Both the position numbers and the translations under genes were made by a program. This document shows, piece after piece, positions 26,615 through 39,419 of a stretch of DNA of 64,000 bases (within the stretch, counting starts at the first letter, position 1; each line of letters starts with the position of its first letter). The stretch is taken from the NCBI GenBank assembly GCA_034440575.1, contig JAOTOL010001601.1:1976001-2040000 (forward strand), read 5' to 3'. The notes under the pieces were generated by a model that saw only the letters and a list, made by a program, of their open reading frames with translations, was not told the DNA's origin and did no database searches. Source of the DNA: Imbricaverruca yamaguchii. Its lineage: Eukaryota > Arthropoda > Thecostraca > Neoverrucidae.

Positions 26615-28930
26615 CTGAAAACATGGCATATCATTAGAAGATAGACACATCATCATCATCATCATATCAGATCAGAAATGAATACTAGGTTATCAGCAAG
26701 AAATAACAATACATGAAATAATCATACATAAAAATGTACACAGGTGCATGTGTGTGTGGTGTCATGTCAGCTATGAGATATTTTTGGATGTGGCAAAAAT
26801 GTAAACTAAGTGTCAACAAACTCATCATCGTCTGGAGGAACATGTTACTGTGCATTTGTTTTTAAATTATCTAGGAGAGGTAATACACCATTTTGCATGC
26901 CTCAAATTTAAAAAATACTATAGACATGTGAACAATATGATCAGGGCTGGCAAATGCTTGCAAAAATTAGTTCTTACTATGTCCATGGTACCAACCAGTA
27001 AAGCCCATTTACTGACAGGAACTGGGGACCAGGATGGGCATATATCTCTAAGATCCAGAGAACCAGGTGAGAGAACCCAGTCTGTATTCAGCACATAATT
27101 GGCAGCACATTTAGGGAGCTCAGCAGCAAATTCAGCATCCTAGCACACATTCAGCTGCTGAGCATTCCAAAGTAAATTCAACATGTCTGTGAAGACTTTG
27201 TGAAAACATACCAGCCTTTTTGGAAGCATTTCAACAGGAGGGAGGGGTAAGCATCCACTGACCTATAAATTTTGCTGGTAAGTTATGCCTCTTGCAGTGC
27301 AAAATTAAGTTGTTATTACTCATTTTAATATACAATAAAAATGGGCATTATTGAAAAATCCTGGTCAAAATCCAGCAGATACTTCTCAATGTATGTTCAT
27401 TGACTCCCTCAAATTCTGCTTGCCTCCTGATACAAATACTAGGTACTCCACTGCCCGCACCACTCTAGCTTGGATGTGAGCATGGAGCCTTAATCACTGA
27501 AAGGGGTTTAGACCTCCAATGTCAAATGCAACCTCTAAAACACCATGTGTAAAACTGATGAAGAAACCAATGCATCACACATGCATATGAGTAGTAACAT
27601 CACACTAAAGCTATCTCTGTGGTTGAAATTTGGTGGTGTGAGAGCAGTTCCTCCTGCAGCAGCAGCAGCCATTCCTCCTGCAATATCAGAATACTGCAGC
27701 TCAAAGCTGGAGTTCTAATTTTCCAGGACAAATTAGCAGACATCTGCATAAAAACCTTGGCCTTCCCCTGCACCAGCCTTGAAGGCTTGTTGATGACAGT
27801 GAACATGGTTGTATTCCAGAGTGAGGTCACAGGGTAACCAACCTCCACCCTGAATTGATGAAGCTTGAATTGAAATTAACCTGAAATTGAATGCCCAGTG
27901 TGCTGAAGCTTATAATATTGGAATACACATGAACATGCCCCTTTTCTGCACCATTTTTGGAATTGCCAAGATCACACAACTACTGTTGTTCTTCACCATT
28001 ACTACCAGGTACTATTAAATGCATTTTTTTGTTATCTCTGGATAAATGCACCATGTTTATCATAAAATAAGGTTGTGTAATTCTTTATTCATCCATATGC
28101 TATGGATGCATCACTACAAATCTACTTCTTAAAAGCTTCCTTTGCATAACTGTTGGTCAAATTTGTATCCCAAGTGCACTCAGCATGCCTTTTCCTCCAA
28201 GCAGCTATAAATTGTTAGTAAAATATGGTGGAAAATGCCACTTTCTGAACACTTAATTGACATCCTTCTTCAGTAAGTATCAATATCCTGCTCCTTGATA
28301 CATGCTCATGAAAGCTTTGTGTCTCCTTTCTAATAGTATCTTGTTTATACTATTATAAACAGCATCTGGTCTATACTGTTTATGCTATTGTTCTATTGTG
28401 TTAATACTCTTTAGAAGGAATGGCAATACACAAACATTTTGCAACACAATTTTGGGTAAATTGATTATCTATGTGATATCACATACTGTACCAGTTTATA
28501 GCATGGGTAATTTTCTTCCTGTCACAAACATATCTCTTTCTAAATTATGAATCCCAAAGCAAATGACAAATGTATGGTTACAAGTATCTACTACATTGGC
28601 TCAAATACGAGTCTGAAAGACATCAAAAGCATTTTAAATGACACTAACTCCATGGCATATTTTGACATCCTACTGTGCCTGTTTTGACATCACACACCTT
28701 ACAAAAAAACTGTTATTTTAACCCTGCCCCCATACCAAGTATTTACTTCTAATGGGGCTAGAGAACAGATAGTGAGGCAGATCATGATAGTGATGTCATG
28801 CCAGATATGCTTAATTTTTAGTGCAATCTCATGGTTTCCATATGCTGGGAAATGGGTATGGAACTATGGCCATTACATCTGTCATAACAAGCATGCATGT
28901 TCCATCTGGTGTGTATGGCACATTAAAAAT
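26615..28930. other. CpG-depleted spacer or VPS33A 5' intron
   Basis: I count only about four CG dinucleotides in 2.3 kb of roughly 40% GC DNA. No gene is recognisable. A TTTTCAG acceptor just upstream of the VPS33A ATG suggests that much of this stretch is a 5' UTR intron of VPS33A transcribed leftward. Confidence 0.55.
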
Positions 28931-29843
28931 TCACATATTCCGGGACGTAGGCCTAGGTCTAGGCAAGTCCACATTCTTCTTTGGTAAATCCAACTATAGC
29001 TTGTCTTATTTCGTCAAACATTAAGGGTCAGGAGCAACAACAGGTTGAGGTATGTTGTTCCGGTTGTTATATCTTATGGACTGAACCAACTTTGCAACTA
29101 GCTTAAAAACATGTTTAAAAAATCCAAGGAATATCATAGGAATATGAAAGGAATTCATAGGAATCCAAGCAATATCCCGAACCTCTGATTTAGCTCAATA
29201 TTCCTGAGCCTCATAATTTAATTTCCAATACTAACATCTCAGAAGAACAATAATGCTCTGATGTCTTCGCTGCGCCACAATGAAAGCTTAATCAACATTA
29301 AAAACATATTTGGCATGTTTACGTTATGTCATCCAGGACAAAATACTAGTAGATTGTACTAGAAATCTCGCATATTTCTGCTCTCGTCACGGTTCGAACT
29401 ATAAAACCAACTGGATTATGTTGCTGGAGTATTAGCATTGACCAGGTATGCATCATCCATGGTGTCACCATGAATTATGTACGCCATCCATATTCCATGG
29501 TATTACTACCCAGATTTGTAGTTATTTTATTTCATTTTCATTATTTCATTTCATGCGCCATTCCAGTGATGATGCATGTCAATAGTTGCCATATAGTTAT
29601 AATCAAGGTTATAATAATCGCCAGGAAGACAAGCAATCGTATTTGCACCTTGCACCGAATCGTATTTTGATAGCGTAAATCAAATAGGCAGGCGGAACTG
29701 TTCCCGGTTGTCGTATTATACTCGGAAGACCAGTTATTTATGAGAGATGAAGCATTGCCATTTTTTCTCATTCACCAGTGAATGTTCAGATTTTTGCAAA
29801 TTAAATTGACCTGAGTTTCGTCCCCGTTGACATTTTCGGTAGC
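28931..29843. promoter_or_regulatory. CpG-normal island, candidate shared promoter of VPS33A and MTPAP
   Basis: About 30 CG dinucleotides in about 0.9 kb, against nearly none in the 2.3 kb to the left and 3 kb to the right. It ends at the MTPAP start codon (29844). The genes diverge from here. No TATA box or Inr was convincingly located. In methylating invertebrates an unmethylated promoter keeps its CpGs while flanking gene bodies lose them (established principle); applying it here is inference. Confidence 0.55.
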
Positions 29844-32800
29844 ATGTCTCTCCAGTCTTTCCTCAGGCTGAATCATTTGCGATATATGTTGGGGAACTGT
29901 GGTAAGTCAAAGTGCTTTATATTTAATCATGAATATGTAAGACATTTTTTATGTTGTTAATTTTCGTGTTCTAAGACATGTTTATGTTGGTAGGTATGTA
30001 GACCTACCAACATGTTTATGTTGGTAAAGACATGTTTATGTTGGTAGGTATGTAGAAAAAATAAAACATAGAAAATAACTTGACTAACTGAACCCATCCT
30101 ACCTTTCTGGATGTTTTTAAAGGAGAAAAAGTTAATGTAATGTGATTTTTGAAAATTCTACAAATTAGAAAAGAAACCTAAACAAGGTTGAACTAACTTC
30201 ACCTAGCCTAAGTTGCTTGTGAAAAAAAATCCCATTTTAAAAACATTTTTGTGAAGAAAGAGGAAACTTTGGTATTATTGTGTTTTCAGGTGGTGAAAAT
30301 AAGTATTTTTTGCATGTATTTGCATCAATAAAACGAATTGATTAGGTTTAGTTAGGTTAGTTCTGGTTTTTTAGGTGAAAATTTTTAGCAATTTTTTCTC
30401 CACAAATTGAATTGAAGTTCCACAGGAATATATGTGGTCCCATCATCTTAGTCACCTTCATGAACATGGCATCTTGAAGAAAAATATAAAAACACCTGAT
30501 AACAAATTTGCAGAAAGGTTTTATGCACATTTAGAATAAAGCAAATGGGCATTTAGGCTAAGCTTATAGTTATGGATATATGGAATACTAATAGTTTTTC
30601 ATCTTGCTCAAAAAATGTAAGTCCATGTTAGATTGGATTATGCTATTTAATTAGGAGTTTCAGTATTATTGAAGTTTATGGTATCTATGGGACAATTTTT
30701 ACTCCTATTTTTACAATCATGAAGCAAACAAGGTGTTATGTGTGGCTAGGTTAGGATCATGCTAACCATGCTCATGAACATTGCATAAGATGACAATTGT
30801 TTGGAAGTTTTCCATTACAAGAAAGATGTCTGGAAGGGTAGACTAGGTTAGTTTAGGCTATGTTACATTCTTTGTTTATTTTGAACACTATTTTTTATGC
30901 TATATATCCAACCCCAAGAATTGCTATCATAGAGACATAAAAGATCAATGCAACTATGAGCCACAAGGGCCCCTCTTGGTTGCACTCTGGACACCCAACC
31001 AGTTGCCCACCAAATCTGTGGAACAGTCCTCCCTGGGATTCTGAAGACCAATCCATCTCTCCTTACCTATGCTGTTTTTAAAGATATTCAATGTGCTGCT
31101 ACTGACCAATGCTTCTGACAGCCGATTCCAGTGTTCTATTACCCTGTTGGTGAAGAAAGACTTTTAATCTTGTCCTGCTGTGGCTAACTTTAATTTTGAA
31201 GTGATGACCACTAATTGGATAATTTCTGTTGAATTCAACCATTTCCCTGAGATATCCCTTCTCCTGGCCATGGACAAAGTTAAAGACCTCAATGAGATCT
31301 TCTCTCAACCTTCTATATTTAAGTGAAAACATATTCAATTTCTTCAATTTTTCCTCATGTGCCAGGTTGCTTATACCATTAACTATTTTCTAGCTCTCTT
31401 TTATATTTTCTCTAAAGGCCAACAATCTTTTCCATAACTAGGAGACCAATCTTGGATGCAGTATTCCAAATGTAGCCTAGCATATACACAGTAAAGCTTC
31501 CTGATGACTTCCTCACTTCTGTATGATGCATTTCTATTCATTGCCACAAGCATTCTCAATGCCCTCTTCCTGGCTTCCTTGGTCTGTTATGATCCCCTCA
31601 GTTTTGTGTCTTATCCAATTTTTGTGTTACTTTGCCCCCCCCAACTGAAAAGTATGACTTTGCAGAAGAAATGAGTAGTGAAGTAATGTCCAGTGCATTC
31701 ATAAACATTGCAATGGAAAAATATATTCCAGGAAGTCAAAACTACCTATTGCTAACTCACACAAATGTGAGAGGAGGAATTTGTTTCATTTTTTTCAAAT
31801 ACCAGCAGCATTTAATGCTGATCAGAATGACCTTTTTCAAGTAGTTTTTCTCAGAATTAAAGAAGAACCAAATTAGGCACATCTATGTAGGCACAACCTC
31901 CTAAGAGATACCCAACATGGATTTTGATCTCAGAGATCTTGTTTGGCTAACCTATTTGTGTTCACAGAATATATAACTAAATAAGTAGACAATCAAAGCA
32001 GGATATATGTACACTTATACTTTAACAAAACTTTTGATAGAGGCCCATATGCCCATTTGATTCAGCAACTAGAGCAGCATGAGATCAATGGGAAGGTTCT
32101 AGGTTGGATTAAAGCCTGCTTATGGGGATGGAAGCAAAAGGTAGTGTTATTAGTGTGTTATTAGTGTTGGATGTAAATCTGAATGAAGGATGTTCTGAGT
32201 GGAGTGCCACAGGGCTCCTTTCTAGGGCCACTTCTCTTCATCATCTTGGTGAAAACATTGAGGTAGGGCTGAGGAATAGGGTGTTCAAATTGGCTGATCA
32301 CTGCAAATTGGCAGGAGTGGCTAACAGTAGTAATCCATATGGTAATATTCACCACAATGTATTGACACCTTGCTTCTTGGTGTGTGTTTGTAAAGTCTTC
32401 ATGCCTCATTTCTAACAGCATCCCATTGATAAGTTTTATACTTATGATACCATAATAAATCTGGGATCATGATATAAAAAATTATGTAGTACAAGTCTAG
32501 GTGAAGGGAGTATTTATGGTGTATGATGTTATGCAATACCAGTTTGTAGCATAGGTAGCATCTGTAGCACAGACATTTGCATCACTATCATTGATATTGA
32601 CATTCTTAAATTAAGTACTCTAACACATGCAAAACAGATGCAGTCATATGTACTCAATTGTATAAAAGTTGGATTTGAATACATTAACAGATATTTAAAC
32701 TAGCATTGTTTCGATGATTATTTCGGTATCCTCCTGTACTCATTTCAACATCTTGCACCTAATGACAATAAATTATTTTGGCACTGTCCTCCCCTCTCCA

Positions 32801-35800
32801 AGGTTTTGTTAGCCATTGACTTGCTGGATTATGTTTCAGGGATGGTGAGATCAGTTGCAACAGCACACTCACAACACCTTCAAACTTTTAGTGAAGTTGC
32901 GGACCTGCGACAGAAGCAGGCCCTGCAAAGTTTGCTGGTTCAAGTTTCCTCTGTGGACTCCGGCGAACATTTAGGTGCTTATTTGCAACAATATGGCACC
33001 ATTAGCAATATCTTCCATTTTACAGCTCAAACAAAGGTGAGGTTTTCTGCAGTGCTTGTCTATCTCCCCTGATGCCATTTGTCTACTGACCATGGAATTG
33101 TATTGTTTACTCCATGCAAATCTGGCAACTTCTTTGATCAATTAACTGGTCAACCAACATTGTTTCATGCTGCTTGGCCTGTGCTAACCACCTCTGGTGA
33201 TGTCACTGGTACCTGCGCGTCATGTTCGGCCTCCAGTTGTTGTCCTTGACCTGTGTATCGCTGCCGCCGGCTCTGATCCACAACCAGACGCGGCTGCCGA
33301 CCGACAGGAGTTCCTGTTTGTCGAGATGTCGTCACGCGCCGAGGCGGAGGCTGTGATGCGACACGCCGGCCACCCGGCCGTCGACTCCGTGGTGCCGGTC
33401 ACCTCGCCGCTGCTGTGGTTTGGCGCCGCCCGAGGCCAGTCTGACGAACTCGGTCCGGCCGACATCCCGGCCGTCGTCCAGCAGCCGGACCGCTCGAACG
33501 CCTACGTCGCCGGCCAGCTCGCCCAGTGTCCCACGGTATGGCCAAGTTTCCCACGGTATGGCCAAGTGTCCCATGGTACAGCCCACAGTGTCCCACAGTA
33601 CAGCGAAGTGTCCCACGGTACAGCCCACCGTGTCCCGTGGTATGGCGGAGTGTCCCTCGGTATGGTCCACAGTGTCCCACAGTACGGCCCAGTGTCCCAT
33701 GGTATGGTCCACAGTGTCCCACGGTATGGCGAAGTGCCCCATGGTACAGCCCACATTGTCCCACGGTACGGCCCAGTGTCCCGCGGTACGGTCCATTGTC
33801 CCACGGTACGGGCCACAATGTCCTATGGTACGGTCCACAGTATCCCACGGTACGGTCCACAGTGCCCTACGGTACGGTCCACAGTGTCCCACGGTACGAC
33901 CCACAGTATCTTACGGTACGACCCACAGTGTCCTACGATACGGTCCACAGTGTCATACAGTACGGTCCATAGTGTCCCACGGTACGGCCCACAGTGTCCC
34001 ACGGTACGACCCACAGTGTCCCACGGTACGGTCCACAGTGTCCCACGGTACGACCCACAGTGTCCCACGGTACGGTCCACAGTGTCAAACGGTACGACCC
34101 ACAGTGTCCTACGGTACGGTCCACAGTGTCCTACGACGACATCGCGACAGCGACGTCGCCTCTGTATGGTCCGTGCTGCCTGATAATGGTTGCCGACACG
34201 GTGGTGCAGCACGCGTGTGGCGGCGCCGCCCACGGCTCGACATTCCCGGCTTGGTCGGCCACGCTTCATCACGGTTATACTCACGATGCTAACACGTGAA
34301 GTGCGAATTGGCCACGTTATGATAGCAAGCGTAGTACTATTTTTTCTATTTTTGCATTCTATAAAAATATAAAATTGTTTTATTTTTATATTCACTAATG
34401 CCTTTTTATCGAAGACATAATAGTGCGTGTTGAGCAAATTTCATGTTTTCTTTCGTGTTGAGCAGAGGGGCATAAGTGTTTGTTTTTATTTTCGGCCATA
34501 AACTTGTTGAATGTGAGTGGGACACATCCAACCCTGCAGGACATAGGGATCTAGCCGAAACACCAAGATCCTGGTGTTTGGTTTTTGTTTTCGGGTTTTC
34601 ACGTTCTGACAAATATAACTTCGAAACCATAAGGAACAGTCCCAGCCATTCTTCTTAGGTGTGCTATTGAAGGGAGGGTGATTCCCGGCCTTTTGGAACA
34701 AGACCATAACTCCGTGCCGGGACCCGATGTGACCTCGACAGCTGGACGCGCAGCTGCTGCGGCACCACGAGCTGACCTGTCTGACGGCGCTGGGCTCGCG
34801 GCTGCGCTACTTCACCTGCCAGCTGCTGCAGCGGGCGCTCTCCGGCCTGTTCCCGCACGCGCGCGTCAGCCCGTTCGGCTCGTCCGCCAACGGGTTCGGC
34901 CGGCACGACTGCGACGTGGACATGGCGCTGGAGCTGTCGCCAGCCCGACCAGGCCACGTGAGTCGCTGACCTGAGAAGAGGAGAGTCCCGCGGTGGGATG
35001 TGCTGCTGCTGCCGGAAGTGAGGTGATACGATGCAGCTCTGCTGCGATACAGGGTGTGCGTGCGGTGCGGTGAGTTACCACTGTCAAAGGTGGGGTAGCA
35101 TACTGCAGCTCTGCTGCGGTGTGGGCGCTGCATGACCACGCAGTCGATGTGCCTCTAAAGCCCCTTGGGCGCTAAATGACCTTGTAGTCGGCGCGCCCTT
35201 AAGCCCAAATAATCAATCAACCTCTAAAGCCCCAATAACCGACCAACCAGTCTGCTGCGATGAAGGGTGTTCCTGTGGTACAGTCAGTTGTTACTGCCGA
35301 ATCTGAGGTAGCATGCTGCAGCTTTGCTGTAGCATAGGATGTTCATGTGGAGGTGTGAGTTACTACTGCCGAAGGTGAGATAGCGTACCACAGATCCTCT
35401 TTAACGCGGGCTGTTCTTGTGTTTTGATGTGATGTTGACGTTTAATATGGGAGGGCGTGCTGCATTTCTGCTGTGACGTAGGGTCTTCCTGTGGTGGGAT
35501 ATACTAGCCCTATCGAAGGTGAGGTAGCATACTGAAGTTCTGCTGTGACACAGGTTCTTTCCGGGTGTGCTTCATCAGTTTTTTCCCTAGCTGCTCGTCA
35601 TATTTCCATTTAATTTCCTTGATATCCCGAAGAAACCATTTTTATCCGCTAAATATGGCAACAAAAAAGTTTTAAAATATCTGTAGGGGTAAATTTCAAG
35701 TTTCAAAATTTCAAAAAATCAAATTTCAAATATCTGTGGTATTTTTTTTCATGGGCAATTCCGCATCGCTTGTATGCTTGTACAACAGATGATAGAAATA

Positions 35801-38800
35801 CCAGAATGTTGGGTTTCTTCTTCAGACGCTGGATAGGTTGTCGTTTCATACGATGGCCATCCAAGGTGACGCGCGACTTCAGACCCAGCGATATCTCACC
35901 ATCATCGGCGATCTACTGTCTGTACTGATGCCAGGCTGCCAACAGGTCAGTTGTGCCCTCACCCAATGTCATTATGTCAGTCCTCTCATGGCAGTATCGT
36001 CGCAACTCTCACCCAGATAAACTTCATTGGGTCATTTTCTGACAGACTGTCAGTACTGTGACCGGCTGATATTTTGCGACCAGTATCGCACCCGACTGGT
36101 GTATAATGTATATTTAGTACTTGTACCCAGGGAGAGTTGTGCGGTCAGTAACGTTCCCTGGTGATGTCAGATCAGTGCTGTTCAATGTGAGGGTTATGTT
36201 TGCCACCAGCCAATATATGTGACGCTCCTTACCTGGAGTACACGTTTTTTTATATCGGCAATCTTTGAAGTATCGATGTGATGTGAGACCGCGGCTTTCG
36301 GTTCGCGCCCTGACCGTCGACAATAACGTGTGAGGCAGGTGCGGAAAATTCTGAAGGCTCGTGTTCCGATAGTCAAGTACACCCAGTCTCTGATCGGTGT
36401 TGACTGCGACCTGTCAATGCAGAGGTGAGAACCGCGCCATTTTCCCAGCGGTCGGCGTCCGTGCGTGTGCTTTTTGTGTCGCGCAATGTGCAATGTTTCG
36501 AATAGTAGGCAGGTACCCGTGTCTCAAAATTATGTATTTTTCACTTCTGGATTGGTTGTGTCAGCGTATACGTTTATTGTTCAGTGCATGTAGTCAACAT
36601 GTACGTCGTTTTCTGTAATTATCGGGGATGTGTCCATAGGATGATCCTCCCAAATTTGTTTCATATCTTCCATGACTCTTATCCTTCGAGTTCATTCGGT
36701 AAAACTAAATGCCTGTGCCTGGACTCCCTCCATCATGAAGTTCCGAGACGTCGTGTTCTCCGATTGTATTTCTTATTTTGTGGGTATTTTGTGGGTCACG
36801 GCATCGTTCGCCAACAGTTACCAGGTTGGCGAACGATGCCGTGACGAGCGATATGAATTTCAGATAAAACTAGAAGGCGTCTGACTTGGTACTATGTTGG
36901 GGTTCTGCTTTGCTTAGAACTACGCGATAAAAGCGTCACACTTGTGGGAAAGTTTTCTTTGTCGCACCTGCCTTCAATGTTATGTACTACTAGCTGTGAT
37001 AGGTTCCAGTATCCTGGTGTGGAATCAACTCCATTTGGTATTGGGGGATCGAAGTCCTCTGCACTACATTTATGGGCGCAAAATGACCTTTGCAGTTGTC
37101 GCGCTCCTAAGCCCCAATTCATCATCATCACCATCTAGCAGCTCCACTTCATCATCGTATTAAGTCTGTGGGATCCATGTGATTATTTGAGTTTTTATCA
37201 AACTTCCCAGTATCTCAAAACCGCCAAATTATGAATGCCCCGAATTTAAAATTCCTCATGGCTTCAAAAATTCCGAAATGGCCTTAAATTCTCCAAGTGA
37301 AGAAAATAACCTCTGTTGGCCGTATTCCGAACCACTGTTGAAACCTAGTGTTTCAGAAACCTAAATTTCGACAGCACTATGTTCCAGCCCTCGTTTTCTT
37401 TTGATATCCGAATGCCTTAAATACGTGAAGCAACCTAATGGGTGATGTGAAAAATACATTGATGTGTTTTCAACACCTAACTGGTACCTAACTCCTGGAC
37501 TAACTTACAGATGAATAAAAATCACAATGAGGTGTAGTAGGTCATTAGTTGAAGTGGAATACAATTTTGTGTTATTTTCCATCTCAATTTCTTGTTTTTT
37601 TTTCATGCAGTAGAAAGGTGCACCTATTGGGGTTTAATTGTGGATATATCCATGGTATCGAAGAGGAATAAATACCAAAAACATCTTGCATTCACTTTAT
37701 CATGTTAACAGTACTTATTTGAGTGCACATTTTGCATATTTACTACATGCAAGTAAAAAATTCATGCACTTTAATTTCATTGATTGCGTTCTACTACTTT
37801 TGTTTTGTGTAGGTCAGACAGACCGACGCAACCTACAGGATGCAAGTTTGGCCCGGCCGATCGTAGAAAGAAAATGTTATGTATTACAAATGTACCTTTA
37901 TGACAATTTTGCATTATTTGGAAACTCTCATTCGACTTCCATCAGTCATTCCAATCAATCTCAGTATTGTCGCCCAGAAACAAAATGTGCCCAATAAGTA
38001 CATATTGTGCCCAACAAGCCGTTCTGGTTTAGTTGTCAGAACTTGGATGCAACCCAACCATAGCAATGCAAAACCATGCATAATTTCACTGTGATTGACT
38101 GGATGGAAAATAACGTGTTGGCAATGTGTGGTGTAGGTGCTGATTTTTTTTCGCAGGCGTCACTGTTAAATTTAGCTATATTCCATCCGGTGTTCTTATA
38201 GGCCTGTCTGTCTGAAATGGAGAGTAGTCGGGTAGGTACATGCACGAATCCAGGAATGTTCGTGGGGTGGACAACATTTCCTACCTTGGAGGGCTGCTGT
38301 TGGTGAAAGAAAATCGTTGAACGTGGGAAGGGGCTACACTCGAGTCTAGCTTTCGTCACTTCCTGGTTTTCTGGTTCTTGGGGTATGATTGTCGGCACTC
38401 GGGTTTTAAGACGCTGCTATTCCGATCTGGCTCCTGCTGTTCAACTCAGCACGTTGGATGTCGGTGTGCTGTTTGCACTCCGTTGATAGACGGCGTCGGA
38501 CGTTGTTGTGGGCACGTTTTTCGTTGTCTGCACACAGGGACGGTCTGGACATGACCGAGCTGCTGTACATCTGGGGCCAGCTGGACTGGCGCGTGGCGCC
38601 GCTGATCAGGGCCGTGCGACACTGGGCGGAAAAGGTCAGTCGCCGACAATCCCGACCGTATTCAAGCGAGATCGATCATGTCGGCGCTGGATTTTTTGGT
38701 TCCAGCACTGGTGGCATAATGTAACAACTGGTTTCTTCTTCCTTCTGGAAGAATAGCTCGTGCCCGTGCCTGGTTATTATGCTACTTCAGACGATTGATA

Positions 38801-39378
38801 ACTGGGCATTGCGCCAAAAGCGTGTTAGCTGGTAAGATTCTGTAGCTAGGGTTGGCCGAAGTCATCTGACAACCACGCCTCAATGCAGTTTGTATATGTA
38901 TATCACAGCATTTGTCATGAACGAGTCATGGAAGGTAGGTTAAAGTAAAATGTGAGTATGAACGGATGTAAAACTCAAATACAAGATGTAAAAGTGTCAT
39001 GAGGTCAGGTCACTAGATCAAACGCCGGATTAAGTTGGATTCTTGGTATACGTTTGTGATTAGCTAATATTTCTGAAAGCCATATTATATAGGGGCCAAT
39101 TATATCCTCCAGTTAGTTATTAGAGTTTTATGGTGCATCACCTGCAGTGGTTATATAGTGCCCTTAATTATATCCTCCAATAATGTCCCGTATTTTAAGT
39201 CGGTATCAGGTTAGGCCACCAATTATTTTTAGTTTACCTTAAGTCATCAGTAACAGCATGACCTTGACCAGTAACAGCATGACCTTGACCTAGACGGATT
39301 TATACATACATCATTTCATACATGCACATACACACACGCACATATATACGTGTGTGTGTGTGTGTATTTAGGTGCGTG

Positions 39379-39419
<41 letters not shown>

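Larger units (their letters stand above)
29902..32839 (+). other. MTPAP intron 1, CpG-depleted
   Basis: Very few CG dinucleotides. It holds a small hairpin and tandem repeat at 29985-30058 (catgtttatgttggta units with gtaggtatgtag/acctaccaacatg inverted copies) and two LINE remnants (30860-31620 minus, 31985-32330 plus). Confidence 0.65.

Noticed and set aside
33197..34437. Several 100-330-codon frames on both strands
   Set aside because: The 22-bp minisatellite keeps all frames open. Only 33308-33535 is supported as an MTPAP exon.
37638..37997. 119-codon plus-strand frame
   Set aside because: Falls inside MTPAP intron 6, with no domain and no phase-compatible splice sites.
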